A DNA stretch of 19,812 nt from JBDLRH01 sp039800165. Lineage in GTDB: Bacteria; Pseudomonadota; Gammaproteobacteria; Burkholderiales; Burkholderiaceae_C. Numbering within the stretch: position 1 is the stretch's first letter; each line of letters begins with the position of its first letter. Location of the stretch: assembly GCA_039800165.1 (NCBI GenBank), contig JBDLRH010000074.1:1-19812 (forward strand). Direction: 5' to 3'. The translations under genes and the position numbers were made by a program. Positions 1 to 7,047 of this stretch are shown here, piece by piece. The notes under the pieces are model-generated. The model saw only the letters and a list, made by a program, of their open reading frames with translations. It made no database searches and was not told where the DNA came from.

Positions 1-957
1 CGCGTAGGGCGACTGCCTTAGCCACTTCGTGGCGATCCACTTGTCGCCCTTCAGTACGGGCATGCCGGCATGCAGACAGCGAGGATCGAGTTCGCCTGCC
101 GCGTTGAGATACTCGAAGTACACGGCGCAGCCGCGGCGGGGCCGGACCGACAGCTCGAGCTCGGGGAAGTAGGTGTCGCCACCCTCCGCGGGCTCCTGCA
201 GGTACATCACGACGGTGGCGACGCGTTGCCCGCCCTGGGCGAGCTGCAGTGCGGCGCCGGCGAACGCGGGATCGAAGTAGTCGTGGTGAGGCTCGTACTC
301 GCCGCCGACCGGGTAGTGCAGCAGCTGCAGCGGCTCGCCATGGCTGATCGGCAACCCGGTCAGGGCCGCGACCCGGGCCTCGATGCGCGCGACGATCGCG
401 TTCTCGCCGTACGAGAAATGGGCGCCCTCGCTGCGACGCACGCCGCTGATCTCGAGCCGCCCGGAGGTCGGGTCGACCACCTCGGAACGGCGGACCTTGC
501 CCCGCGCGAGCTGGATGAGCTTCTCGCACTCCTGCTCGGTCAAGAGGTCCTCGACGAGCACGACGTTCGGGTTGGCCAGCACCATCGCGAACCGGACCTC
601 GCGATCGGCGACCCGCACGCGCGTGCCGGAGACCGCGAGCCGGATCGGATCGGGAACGTACTCGCGCAACAGCGCCGGGTCCTGCGTACGGATCCGATCG
701 GTCATCGAGCGAACGACGGAGATGGCGACGCGCGCATAGGCAGGATCGAATCCCGCCCGGCGCATCGTCTCGAACAGCGAGCCGTCCCCGACACCGCGCA
801 CGAGCGAGGCCGTCAGCCAGTCCTGCCAGTCGGCATGGAGCAGGCCGACCGCCGCCTCGCCGGACGCGCCGGAACCGGACACGACCGGCGCCGACGGCGC
901 CGTGCCGTCGACGGCCGGCTCGTCGTTGGCGGCCCCGGGTGAAGGACCCGACGACAT
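1..957 (-). CDS. Prolyl 4-hydroxylase-type 2OG-Fe(II) oxygenase (C-terminus cut by window edge)
   Basis: The minus frame is open for 319 codons from ATG 957-955 to the window edge. Residues 1-35 are a Gly/Ala/Ser/Pro-rich, probably disordered tail. From about residue 130 the protein reads as the P4Hc jelly-roll fold: iron ligands H224 and D226 in HHDYFD, distal iron ligand H296 in CLHAGMP, and K306 in GDKWIATKWLR, the lysine expected to bind 2-oxoglutarate. The end (KWLRQSPYA) is close to the usual family C-terminus, so only a few residues should be missing. Such enzymes hydroxylate prolines in proteins or peptides; the target is unknown. The start lies 4 bases after the ilvC stop, so it is probably co-transcribed as last gene of the ilv operon, but no clear Shine-Dalgarno is seen; Met65 is an alternative start. 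Codon choice (many CTC and GTC) differs from the neighbours. Confidence 0.87.
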   Translation of the reverse strand, partial: MSSGPSPGAANDEPAVDGTAPSAPVVSGSGASGEAAVGLLHADWQDWLTASLVRGVGDGSLFETMRRAGFDPAYARVAISVVRSMTDRIRTQDPALLREYVPDPIRLAVSGTRVRVADREVRFAMVLANPNVVLVEDLLTEQECEKLIQLARGKVRRSEVVDPTSGRLEISGVRRSEGAHFSYGENAIVARIEARVAALTGLPISHGEPLQLLHYPVGGEYEPHHDYFDPAFAGAALQLAQGGQRVATVVMYLQEPAEGGDTYFPELELSVRPRRGCAVYFEYLNAAGELDPRCLHAGMPVLKGDKWIATKWLRQSPYA

Positions 958-961
958 GGGC

Positions 962-1978
962 TCAGTTGCGCGAGCGGTCGACCAGCTTGTTGGCCTTGAT
1001 CCAGGGCATCATCGCGCGCAGCTTTTCGCCGACCTGCTCGATCGGGTGCTCGGCCATGAGGCGGCGCTTCGAGAGCAGGGTCGGTGCACCGGCCCGGTTC
1101 TCGAGGATGAAGCGCTTGGCGTAATCACCCGACTGGATGTCGTCGAGGACGCGCTTCATTTCCTTCTTGGTCTCGGCGGTGATCAGCCGGGGCCCAGTCT
1201 CGTACTCGCCGAACTCGGCGTTGTTCGAGATCGAGTAATTCATGTTCGCGATGCCGCCTTCGTAGATCAGGTCGACGATCAGCTTGAGCTCGTGCAGGCA
1301 CTCGAAGTACGCCATCTCGGGCGCGTAGCCGGCCTCGATCAGCACCTCGTAGCCCATCTTGATCAGCTCGACCGCACCACCGCACAGCACGGTCTGCTCG
1401 CCGAACAGGTCGGTCTCGGTCTCTTCCTTGAAGTTGGTCTCGATGATGCCGGCCTTGCCGCCACCATTGGCCATGGCATAGGACAGCGCCAGGTCACGCG
1501 CCTTGCCCGACTGGTCCTGGTGCACCGCCACCAGGTGCGGAACGCCGCCTCCCTGGGCGTAGGTGCTGCGCACGGTGTGGCCAGGGGCCTTGGGCGCCAC
1601 CATCCACACATCCAGGTCGGCGCGCGGCACGACCTGGTTGTAGTGCACGTTGAAGCCGTGCGCGAACGCCAGCGAAGCGCCCTTCTTGATGTTTGGCTCG
1701 ACGTTGTTCTTGTAGACCTCGGAAATCTGCTCGTCGGGCAGCAGGATCATCACCACGTCTGCGGCCTTGACCGCGTCGTTGACTTCCATCACCGTCAGGC
1801 CGGCCTTGCCGACCTTGTCCCACGAAGCGCCGCCCTTGCGCAGGCCCACCACCACCTTCACGCCGCTGTCGTTGAGGTTCTGTGCATGCGCATGGCCCTG
1901 CGAGCCGTAGCCGATGATCGCCACCGTCTTGCCCTTGATCAGGCTCAGGTCACAGTCCTTGTCGTAGAAAACTTTCAT
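962..1978 (-). CDS. ilvC: Ketol-acid reductoisomerase (NADP+), class I
   Basis: 338 residues, full length for the short class I enzyme. It converts acetolactate or acetohydroxybutyrate to the dihydroxy-acid by Mg-dependent alkyl migration and NADPH reduction, the second common step to valine, leucine and isoleucine, in the cytoplasm. The Rossmann loop GYGSQG is at 23-28. R47 and S52 in the beta2-alphaB loop fit NADPH use. The catalytic set is intact: H107, K130, Mg ligands D190 and E194 (TDLFGEQ), E226 and E230 (YFECLHE), and S251. The start ATG at 1978-1976 has a GGAG five bases upstream on the minus strand. It follows ilvH after 21 bases that hold a T6 run but no convincing terminator hairpin, so it belongs to the ilvI-ilvH-ilvC operon. 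Confidence 0.98.
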   Translation of the reverse strand: MKVFYDKDCDLSLIKGKTVAIIGYGSQGHAHAQNLNDSGVKVVVGLRKGGASWDKVGKAGLTVMEVNDAVKAADVVMILLPDEQISEVYKNNVEPNIKKGASLAFAHGFNVHYNQVVPRADLDVWMVAPKAPGHTVRSTYAQGGGVPHLVAVHQDQSGKARDLALSYAMANGGGKAGIIETNFKEETETDLFGEQTVLCGGAVELIKMGYEVLIEAGYAPEMAYFECLHELKLIVDLIYEGGIANMNYSISNNAEFGEYETGPRLITAETKKEMKRVLDDIQSGDYAKRFILENRAGAPTLLSKRRLMAEHPIEQVGEKLRAMMPWIKANKLVDRSRN

Positions 1979-1999
1979 GGTTGCTCCGTTGGAAAAAAC

Positions 2000-2491
2000 T
2001 CAGACGCGCAGGATGCGCTCGCCGCGGCCAATGCCGCAGGCGCCCGTGCGCACCGTCTCGAGGATGGCGGTGCGGTCGATCGCCTCGAGGAAGGCGTCGT
2101 TCTTGGACTGGTCGCCGGTGAGCTCGATGGTGTAGCTCTTCTCGGTGACGTCGATGATGCGTCCGCGGAAGATGTCGGCCATGCGCTTCATCTCCTCGCG
2201 TTCCTTGCCGACCGCGCGCACCTTCACCAGCATCAGCTCGCGCTCGGTGTAGGCACCCTCGGTCAGGTCCACCACCTTCACCACCTCGATCAGGCGGTTG
2301 AGGTGCTTGGTGATCTGCTCGATCACGTCATCTGACCCGGTGGTCTGGATGGTCATGCGCGACAGGCTGGCGTCCTCGGTGGGCGCGACCGTCAGCGATT
2401 CGATGTTGTAGCCGCGCGCCGAAAACAGGCCGACCACTCGGGACAGGGCGCCGGGCTCGTTTTCGAGCAGCACCGCAATGATGTGTTTCAT
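2000..2491 (-). CDS. ilvH: Acetolactate synthase small (regulatory) subunit
   Basis: 163 residues, the standard length for IlvH. The N-terminal ACT domain (about 2-78) opens MKHIIAVLLENEPGALSRV and includes GLFSARGYNIESLTV, the region that forms the valine-binding interface in this family. The C-terminal half (about 80-160) carries the conserved TGDQSKNDAFLEAI and GIGRGERILRV stretches. It activates the IlvI catalytic subunit and confers valine feedback inhibition; that role is family knowledge, not visible here. The start ATG 2491-2489 has an AGAGGA Shine-Dalgarno on the minus strand about 7 bases away. It lies between ilvI and ilvC on the same strand. The 95-base gap to ilvI holds a large hairpin just upstream of this Shine-Dalgarno. 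Confidence 0.97.
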   Translation of the reverse strand: MKHIIAVLLENEPGALSRVVGLFSARGYNIESLTVAPTEDASLSRMTIQTTGSDDVIEQITKHLNRLIEVVKVVDLTEGAYTERELMLVKVRAVGKEREEMKRMADIFRGRIIDVTEKSYTIELTGDQSKNDAFLEAIDRTAILETVRTGACGIGRGERILRV

Positions 2492-2508
2492 GTTCGATTC
2501 CTCTTTTC

Positions 2509-2551
2509 GGGCGCCCTCCCCGCGCGGCGGTAACCGCGCGGCTTGGCGCCC
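2509..2551 (-). other. 15-bp two-part stem-loop in the ilvI-ilvH gap
   Basis: The outer arms GGGCGCC (2509-2515) and GGCGCCC (2545-2551) pair over 7 bp. The inner arms CCGCGCGG (2520-2527) and CCGCGCGG (2534-2541) pair over 8 bp around a 6-base loop, with a small internal bulge of 4 and 3 bases. In the ilv transcript the 3' arm ends just before the ilvH Shine-Dalgarno. No U-tract follows, so it is not a classical terminator. It could set the ratio of large to small subunit by pausing, RNA processing or transcript stabilisation; that is inference. Confidence 0.75.
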
Positions 2552-2586
2552 AATAGATTCGTCTCAGGGATGGACGGGGTGCAGGC

Positions 2587-4368
2587 TCAGAGTTCCTCTG
2601 AACCCAGCAGCATTTCGGTGATGCCCTTGCCGGCCTGCACCATCGGGAAAACGTTCTCGGTCGGGTCGGTGCGGAAGTCCATGAAGACGGTACGGTCCTT
2701 CAAGCGACGCGCTTCGCGCAGCGCCGGCTCCACGTCCTGCGGCTTCTCGATCAGCATGCCGACGTGGCCATACGCCTCGGCCAGCTTCACGAAGTTCGGC
2801 AGCGCGTCCATGTAGCTGTGGCTGTAGCGGCCCTCGTAGTCAAGTTCCTGCCACTGGCGCACCATGCCCAGGTAACGGTTGTTCAGGCTCACCACCTTGA
2901 TCGGGGTGTTGTACTGCAGGCAGGTGGACAGTTCCTGGATGCACATCTGCACCGAGCCTTCGCCGGTGATGCAGTACACCTCGGATTCCGGCTTGGCGAG
3001 CTTGATGCCCATGGCATACGGAATGCCCACGCCCATGGTGCCCAGGCCGCCGGAGTTGATCCAGCGACGCGGCTCGTTGAAGCGGTAGAACTGCGCCGCC
3101 CACATCTGGTGCTGGCCGACGTCCGAGGTGATGTAGGTCTCGACGTCCTTGGTCATGTTCCACAGCGTCTCGATGACGTACTGCGGCTTGATCACGTCCT
3201 GGTTGGCGCGGTCGTAGCGCAGGCAATCGCGCTTGCGCCAGCCTTCGATGGTGTCCCACCACGAACCGAGCGCGTTGTTGTCGGGCTTGAGGCCGGACTC
3301 ACGGATCATCGCGATCAGTTCGGTCAGCACTTCCTTGACGTCGCCGACGATCGGCACGTCGACCTTCACCCGCTTGGAGATCGACGACGGGTCGATGTCG
3401 ATGTGGATGATCTTGCGCTCGTTCTGCGCAAAGTGCTTGGGGTTGCCGATCACGCGGTCGTCAAAGCGCGCGCCGACGGCCAGCAGCACATCGCAGTGCT
3501 GCATGGTGTTGTTGGCCTCGATGGTGCCGTGCATGCCCAGCATGCCGAGGAACTTGCGGTCGGCGGCCGGGTACGCGCCCAGCCCCATCAGGGTGTTGGT
3601 GACCGGATAGCCCAGCATGTCCACCAGCGTGCGCAGCTCGGCCGTGGCATTGCTCAGCAGCACGCCGCCACCGGTGTAGATATAGGGCCGCTTGGCGCCC
3701 ATCAGCAGCTGCAGCGCCTTGCGGATCTGCCCGCCGTGGCCCTTGCGCACCGGGTTGTACGAGCGCATCTCGACGTCGTCCGGATAGCCCTTCCAAGCAG
3801 TCTTGTTGAAAGACACATCCTTCGGGATGTCGACCACCACCGGGCCCGGACGGCCGCTGCGCGCGATGTGGAAGGCCTTCTTCATCACCCCAGCCAGCTC
3901 GCGCACATCCTTCACCAGGAAGTTGTGCTTGACGATCGGGCGGGTGATGCCGACCGTGTCGCATTCCTGGAACGCGTCCAGGCCGATCGCATGGGTGGGC
4001 ACCTGTCCGGTGATGATCACCATGGGGATGCTGTCCATGTAGGCCGTGGCGATGCCGGTGACCGCATTGGTCACGCCCGGGCCGCTGGTGACCAGCGCCA
4101 CGCCCACCTCACCGGTCGCACGCGCGTAGCCGTCGGCAGCATGCACGGCGGCCTGTTCATGGCGCACCAGAACGTGCTGCATCGTGTCCTGCTTGTACAG
4201 GGCGTCGTAAATGTGCAACACCGCGCCGCCGGGATAGCCCCAGATGAACTTCACGCCTTCGGCCTGAAGTGACTTGACGAGGATTTCGGAGCCGCGCGGC
4301 TCGCTGGAGGGCGCAGACGAAGCCGCCGATGCGGCTGCAGCCGAGAGCTCGGCCTTGGAGATTTCCAT
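2587..4368 (-). CDS. ilvI: Acetolactate synthase large (catalytic) subunit
   Basis: 593 residues from the chosen ATG 4368-4366. This thiamine diphosphate enzyme condenses two pyruvates, or pyruvate and 2-oxobutyrate, as the first common step of branched-chain amino acid synthesis. The order is: an Ala/Ser-rich N-terminal tail of about 26 residues; a PYR domain with WGYPGGAV (43-50) and catalytic E71 (RHEQAAVHAADGYAR); a central FAD-type domain; and a PP domain with the diphosphate/Mg motif ITGEGS ending SLNNRYLGMVRQWQ. The frame stays open 151 codons further upstream, but the homologous part starts here and AAAGG sits about 7 bases before this ATG. The Mg motif has Glu (E470) where GDGS is usual. 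It is the first gene of the operon, divergent from a sigma factor gene. The symbol ilvB would be equally acceptable. Confidence 0.97.
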   Translation of the reverse strand: MEISKAELSAAAASAASSAPSSEPRGSEILVKSLQAEGVKFIWGYPGGAVLHIYDALYKQDTMQHVLVRHEQAAVHAADGYARATGEVGVALVTSGPGVTNAVTGIATAYMDSIPMVIITGQVPTHAIGLDAFQECDTVGITRPIVKHNFLVKDVRELAGVMKKAFHIARSGRPGPVVVDIPKDVSFNKTAWKGYPDDVEMRSYNPVRKGHGGQIRKALQLLMGAKRPYIYTGGGVLLSNATAELRTLVDMLGYPVTNTLMGLGAYPAADRKFLGMLGMHGTIEANNTMQHCDVLLAVGARFDDRVIGNPKHFAQNERKIIHIDIDPSSISKRVKVDVPIVGDVKEVLTELIAMIRESGLKPDNNALGSWWDTIEGWRKRDCLRYDRANQDVIKPQYVIETLWNMTKDVETYITSDVGQHQMWAAQFYRFNEPRRWINSGGLGTMGVGIPYAMGIKLAKPESEVYCITGEGSVQMCIQELSTCLQYNTPIKVVSLNNRYLGMVRQWQELDYEGRYSHSYMDALPNFVKLAEAYGHVGMLIEKPQDVEPALREARRLKDRTVFMDFRTDPTENVFPMVQAGKGITEMLLGSEEL

Positions 4369-4515
4369 CTTCAACCTTTGCGAATTTCTCTGACGAAATA
4401 CCTTGGGTGCCCCTTGCCACGGCTCTCGTGGAGCCCGCTCGGGACTTGAAGCCCGCGTCCATGGCCATCGCTTGTACGACGGCGGGTCGGGGCTCTTTTC
4501 CGTTTGGAGCCTTGG

Positions 4516-4545
4516 ATTATCGCATTGCAGCATCAAAGACGTCAC
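4516..4545 (-). promoter_or_regulatory. Candidate extended -10 promoter for ilvI-ilvH-ilvC
   Basis: On the minus strand TGCGATAAT (4524-4516) matches an extended -10 (TGn plus 5 of 6 of TATAAT). A TGAC-containing -35-like hexamer, GTGACG (4545-4540), lies 18 bases upstream. It predicts a start near 4509 and a leader of about 140 bases. This is pattern matching only. Confidence 0.4.
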
Positions 4546-4570
4546 GATTGGCCCCGCCCGATGCAATAAT
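4541..4570 (+). promoter_or_regulatory. Candidate extended -10 promoter for the sigma factor operon
   Basis: TGCAATAAT (4562-4570) is an extended -10 with 5 of 6 matches to TATAAT. The hexamer 18 bases upstream (4541-4546, GTCACG) is a poor -35 and overlaps the -35 proposed for ilvI on the other strand. It predicts a start near 4577 and a leader of about 125 bases. Confidence 0.3.
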
Positions 4571-4702
4571 TTTTGTTCGCAGTTGTCACGGCACCTGCTG
4601 CCGCATCGCCCGCGGCGCCCCGTTGCGGTGCGTTGCAGGCGAGGCCGCAGGCCCTGCTGCAGCCCGAACCGCATCACCTTTCCCGCCCCCATCGGCATCT
4701 TC

Positions 4703-5266
4703 GTGGCCAGCACGCAGGAACTCTCGGACTTTCTCCGCTCGGTCGAGCGCCGCGCCTTCAAGCGCGCACTGTTCCATGTGCGCGACGACGAAGCGGCGCT
4801 GGACATCGTGCAGGACAGCATGATGAAGCTTGCCGAGCATTACGCCGACAAGCCGGTGGCCGAATTGCCGATGCTGTTTCAGCGCATCCTGTCGAACTGC
4901 ATGCTCGACTGGTTCCGGCGGCAGAAGACTCGCAATGCCCTGTTCACCAACATGGGTGAATTTGAATCCGCCACGGAGGATGGGGATTTCGACCTTCTGG
5001 AAAGCTTGGCGCTTGCTGATGACCCGCGCGCCGAAAGCTCCGAAGCGTCGCTTGACCGGGCTCAGGTCTTGAGTGCGATCGAACAGGCGCTGCAAGGCCT
5101 GCCTGCCCGTCAACGGGAAGCCTTCCTGCTGCGTTACTGGGAGGAGCTTGACGTTGCGGAAACCGCAGCGGTCATGGGCTGCTCCGAAGGCAGTGTCAAA
5201 ACGCACTGTTCCAGGGCAGTCCAGGCCCTCAGTAAAGCGCTGAAGGTCAAAGGTATCCATCCATGA
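4703..5266 (+). CDS. ECF-like sigma-70 family RNA polymerase sigma factor
   Basis: 187 residues from a GTG start. Region 2 is about residues 12-80 (core-binding helix around AALDIVQDSMMKLAEHY, then the -10-reading stretch FQRILSNCMLDWFRRQK). An acidic linker at 85-118 follows. Region 4 is about 125-182, with the helix-turn-helix LPARQREAFLLRYWEELDVA and MGCSEGSVKTHCSRAVQAL. There is no region 1.1 or 3, the layout of a small alternative (group 4) sigma. The frame is open 100 codons further upstream, but that part is not protein-like. VASTQELSDFL at GTG 4703 fits the start I expect for this family in Burkholderiales. No good Shine-Dalgarno is visible. Its stop overlaps the next ATG, so the DUF3619 protein is translationally coupled. 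The promoters it reads are unknown. Confidence 0.9.
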   Translation: MASTQELSDFLRSVERRAFKRALFHVRDDEAALDIVQDSMMKLAEHYADKPVAELPMLFQRILSNCMLDWFRRQKTRNALFTNMGEFESATEDGDFDLLESLALADDPRAESSEASLDRAQVLSAIEQALQGLPARQREAFLLRYWEELDVAETAAVMGCSEGSVKTHCSRAVQALSKALKVKGIHP

Positions 5267-5814
5267 TCCAACGTTCTGTCACACACCTGCCGGATGACGC
5301 GCCCGGGGCCCAAGCCCTCGGTCGCTTTGTGGCTGCCCGGCTGAACGAAGCGGTGGCCAGCATCGACCGCGACAGCGCCGAGCGCCTGCGCGCCGCCCGC
5401 GAACGCGCCCTGGCCTCGCGCAAGCGCGCTGTGGTTTCGGCTCGCCCGACCCGGCTTGCTGCGCCCCAGCCTGCATTGGCCGGCGCCGGCAGTGCGCATG
5501 GCGCCTCCGGTGCTGGGCTGGGCCCGGAATGGGGCAGCGAAGCCCCGGGCCTGTGGACGCGCCTGGCGTCCCTGGTTCCGCTGGTCGCCCTGCTAGCGGG
5601 GCTGGCCTTCATCAACGGGGTGCAAAACCAGTACCGCGCTGCCGAACTCGCCGACGTGGACGCACAACTGCTCACCGACGATCTGCCGCCCGCGGCCTTC
5701 ACTGACCCCGGCTTCATCGAGTTTCTCCGCTCCTCCGCCGAACAGGCCACCGCCCCGGGCACACCTGACGAATCGGCCGCCGAAGGCGAGCGGCCCGCGC
5801 CCGCCAAAGACTGA
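5263..5814 (+). CDS. DUF3619 family single-pass membrane protein, possible anti-sigma factor
   Basis: 183 residues. Its ATG (5263) overlaps the sigma factor stop as ATGA. An N-terminal segment of about 97 residues is followed by one hydrophobic span at about 98-120 (LWTRLASLVPLVALLAGLAF) and a C-terminal part with DVDAQLLTDDLPPAAFTDPGF, which I recognise as the DUF3619 (PF12279) signature. The charged, Arg-rich N-terminal side suggests N-in, C-out topology. There is no cysteine, so it is not a zinc-binding (ZAS) anti-sigma factor. Coupling to a sigma gene plus single-pass topology is the usual architecture of a membrane anti-sigma factor, but I know of no experimental proof for this family; that role is inference. 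The N-terminal half is Ala/Gly-rich and probably partly disordered. Confidence 0.85.
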   Translation: MIQRSVTHLPDDAPGAQALGRFVAARLNEAVASIDRDSAERLRAARERALASRKRAVVSARPTRLAAPQPALAGAGSAHGASGAGLGPEWGSEAPGLWTRLASLVPLVALLAGLAFINGVQNQYRAAELADVDAQLLTDDLPPAAFTDPGFIEFLRSSAEQATAPGTPDESAAEGERPAPAKD

Positions 5815-5819
5815 CGGCC

Positions 5820-6458
5820 ATGGTCGCGCCGCCTTTGGGCCCCTGCACACCAGCCCGCGCTGCAAGGTTTGCGCTGCACTGGGCGGCGCTTGCCTTGGCC
5901 TTCGGGGTGGCCATTCCGTCGGTATGGGCTCAGGTTGGGGCGCAGCGTGCGCCAGCGTCTGCACACGCCACAGCCCACGCCGCCTGGGCACAGCTCACAC
6001 CCGCCCAGCGCGTGGCGCTGGCGCCCCTGGCCGCCACCTGGCCGCAAATCAGCGAGGGGCAAAAGCGCAAGTGGATCGCCCTGTCCCGCAACTTTGACCA
6101 GCTGTCGGACGCGGAACGCCGTCGCCTGCACGAACGCATGGGTGAATGGGTGGCACTGAGCCCGGCCGACCGCGCCCGCGCCCGCCTGAACTTCGCCGAC
6201 CTGCGCCAGCACCCGGCCGACGACCGGCGCGCCAAGTGGGAGGCCTACAACGCGCTGAGCGACGAAGACAAGCGCCGCCTGGCCCAGCGCGTGCCGGCGC
6301 CGCCCGCGGGCGCCGCGGTGGCGGCACGCCCGGCTCCCGAGGGGCGCCTGGCGCGCCTGCCCCAAGCCCGCCCGGACGAAAAGCCTTTGCCCCGCATCGC
6401 CGCGTCCCCCGAGCACGTGGACCACAATACGCTGTTGCCGGCTTCGCCGGTGCAGTGA
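5820..6458 (+). CDS. DUF3106 family exported protein
   Basis: 212 residues. The N-terminus has basic residues (R13, R16), a hydrophobic core (FALHWAALALAFGVAI) and a likely signal peptidase I site after A37 (SVWA/Q), so a periplasmic protein is predicted. The mature part repeats a short helical motif rich in Trp, Leu, Arg and Asp, for example AWAQLTPAQRVALAPLAATW, LSDAERRRLHERMGEWVALS and YNALSDEDKRRLAQRV, typical of DUF3106 (PF11304). The tail from about 160 is Pro/Ala-rich. The ATG lies 5 bases after the DUF3619 stop, within the same operon. Its function is unknown. The location makes it a candidate periplasmic sensor or client of the upstream sigma/membrane-protein pair. Confidence 0.85.
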   Translation: MVAPPLGPCTPARAARFALHWAALALAFGVAIPSVWAQVGAQRAPASAHATAHAAWAQLTPAQRVALAPLAATWPQISEGQKRKWIALSRNFDQLSDAERRRLHERMGEWVALSPADRARARLNFADLRQHPADDRRAKWEAYNALSDEDKRRLAQRVPAPPAGAAVAARPAPEGRLARLPQARPDEKPLPRIAASPEHVDHNTLLPASPVQ

Positions 6459-6470
6459 TCTTGACCCCTG

Positions 6471-7043
6471 ATGCCCGCTTCTGCGCCCGGCGCCGGCGCC
6501 TCCGCTGCTGCGCCCCCTGATCCTTCTGCCCCGCCTTCCCTCACCGCCCCGGGCCTCGGTCGCCGCATGGGCTGCTGGCTGTACGAAGGCATGCTGCTGT
6601 TTGCGGTGGTGTTCGTCGCCGGCTGGCTGTTCAGCACGCTGGGCCAGATGCGCAACGCGATGGACGAGCGCCGCTGGCTGCTGCAGGCGTTCCTGTTCGT
6701 CGTGTTCGGTGTGTACTTCGGCTGGTTCTGGGCGCGCGGCCAGACTCTCGCGATGAAAACCTGGCACATCCGCGTGGTGGATCGCCTGGGCCGCCCGGTG
6801 ACGCAGGCGCGCGCCGTCTTGCGCTACCTGCTGTCGTGGCTGTGGTTCTTGCCGCCGCTGGCCCTGATGGCGCCCTTCAACCTGAGCGGCGGCGAAATCG
6901 CGGTGCTGATCCTGGGCTGGATCTGGGTGTGGGCGCTGCTCAGCCGCTTTCACCCCCAACGGCAGTTCCTGCACGACGCCCTCGCCGGCACCCGCCTCAT
7001 CCACGACGCAGGCCCGGCTGGCGCGGCCAAGCCCGCGCGCTGA
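6471..7043 (+). CDS. RDD family integral membrane protein
   Basis: 190 residues. A Pro/Ala/Ser-rich tail (1-29) precedes RR at 31-32, the RDD entry motif, and LYEG at 37-40, where a Glu stands in the place of the first conserved Asp. Hydrophobic segments lie at about 38-58, 69-87, 117-136 and 142-160. The loop GQTLAMKTWHIRVVDRLG (90-107) and the final FLHDALAGTRLI (166-177) with D169 are characteristic of PF06271. The family is widespread and mostly uncharacterised; transport or membrane scaffold roles have been proposed. It starts 12 bases after the DUF3106 gene and ends 4 bases before the LOG gene, so it is part of the same plus-strand run. Confidence 0.88.
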   Translation: MPASAPGAGASAAAPPDPSAPPSLTAPGLGRRMGCWLYEGMLLFAVVFVAGWLFSTLGQMRNAMDERRWLLQAFLFVVFGVYFGWFWARGQTLAMKTWHIRVVDRLGRPVTQARAVLRYLLSWLWFLPPLALMAPFNLSGGEIAVLILGWIWVWALLSRFHPQRQFLHDALAGTRLIHDAGPAGAAKPAR

Positions 7044-7047
7044 GTCC

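Larger units (their letters stand above)
4369..4702. other. Divergent intergenic control region between ilvI and the sigma factor gene
   Basis: 334 bases without a gene. Two candidate extended -10 elements face away from each other in the middle (listed separately). The ilvI-side leader of about 140 bases contains short hairpins such as GGCTC/GAGCC around a 5-base loop (minus strand, near 4420-4435) and CCCGAGCGGG. I looked for a leader peptide rich in Leu, Val or Ile codons, as in classical ilv attenuators, and found none: the open minus frame from 4468 encodes an ordinary basic peptide that runs into ilvI out of frame. No T-box is expected in this lineage and none was recognised. The sigma-side leader from about 4577 to 4702 is GC-rich, with no clear Shine-Dalgarno. 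Confidence 0.7.

Noticed and set aside
60..73. Perfect 14-bp palindrome GCATGCCGGCATGC
   Set aside because: It falls in coding sequence for the conserved LHAGMP of the prolyl hydroxylase and is explained by the codons for that motif.
1979..1999. T6 run between ilvH and ilvC as an intrinsic terminator
   Set aside because: The only nearby stem is a short GCGCA/TGCGC in the ilvH 3' end, seven bases before the Ts, and ilvC has a good Shine-Dalgarno right after; read-through is more likely.
902..4272. Long plus-strand open frames (477 and 502 codons) opposite ilvC/ilvH and ilvI
   Set aside because: They are antisense shadows rich in His, Val, Asp and Leu with no domain, and the minus strand carries intact ilv genes with all catalytic residues.
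4369..4509. Possible ilv attenuator with leader peptide
   Set aside because: No short frame rich in Leu, Val or Ile codons and no terminator with U-tract before ilvI were found; the only open frame from 4468 has no such codon run.
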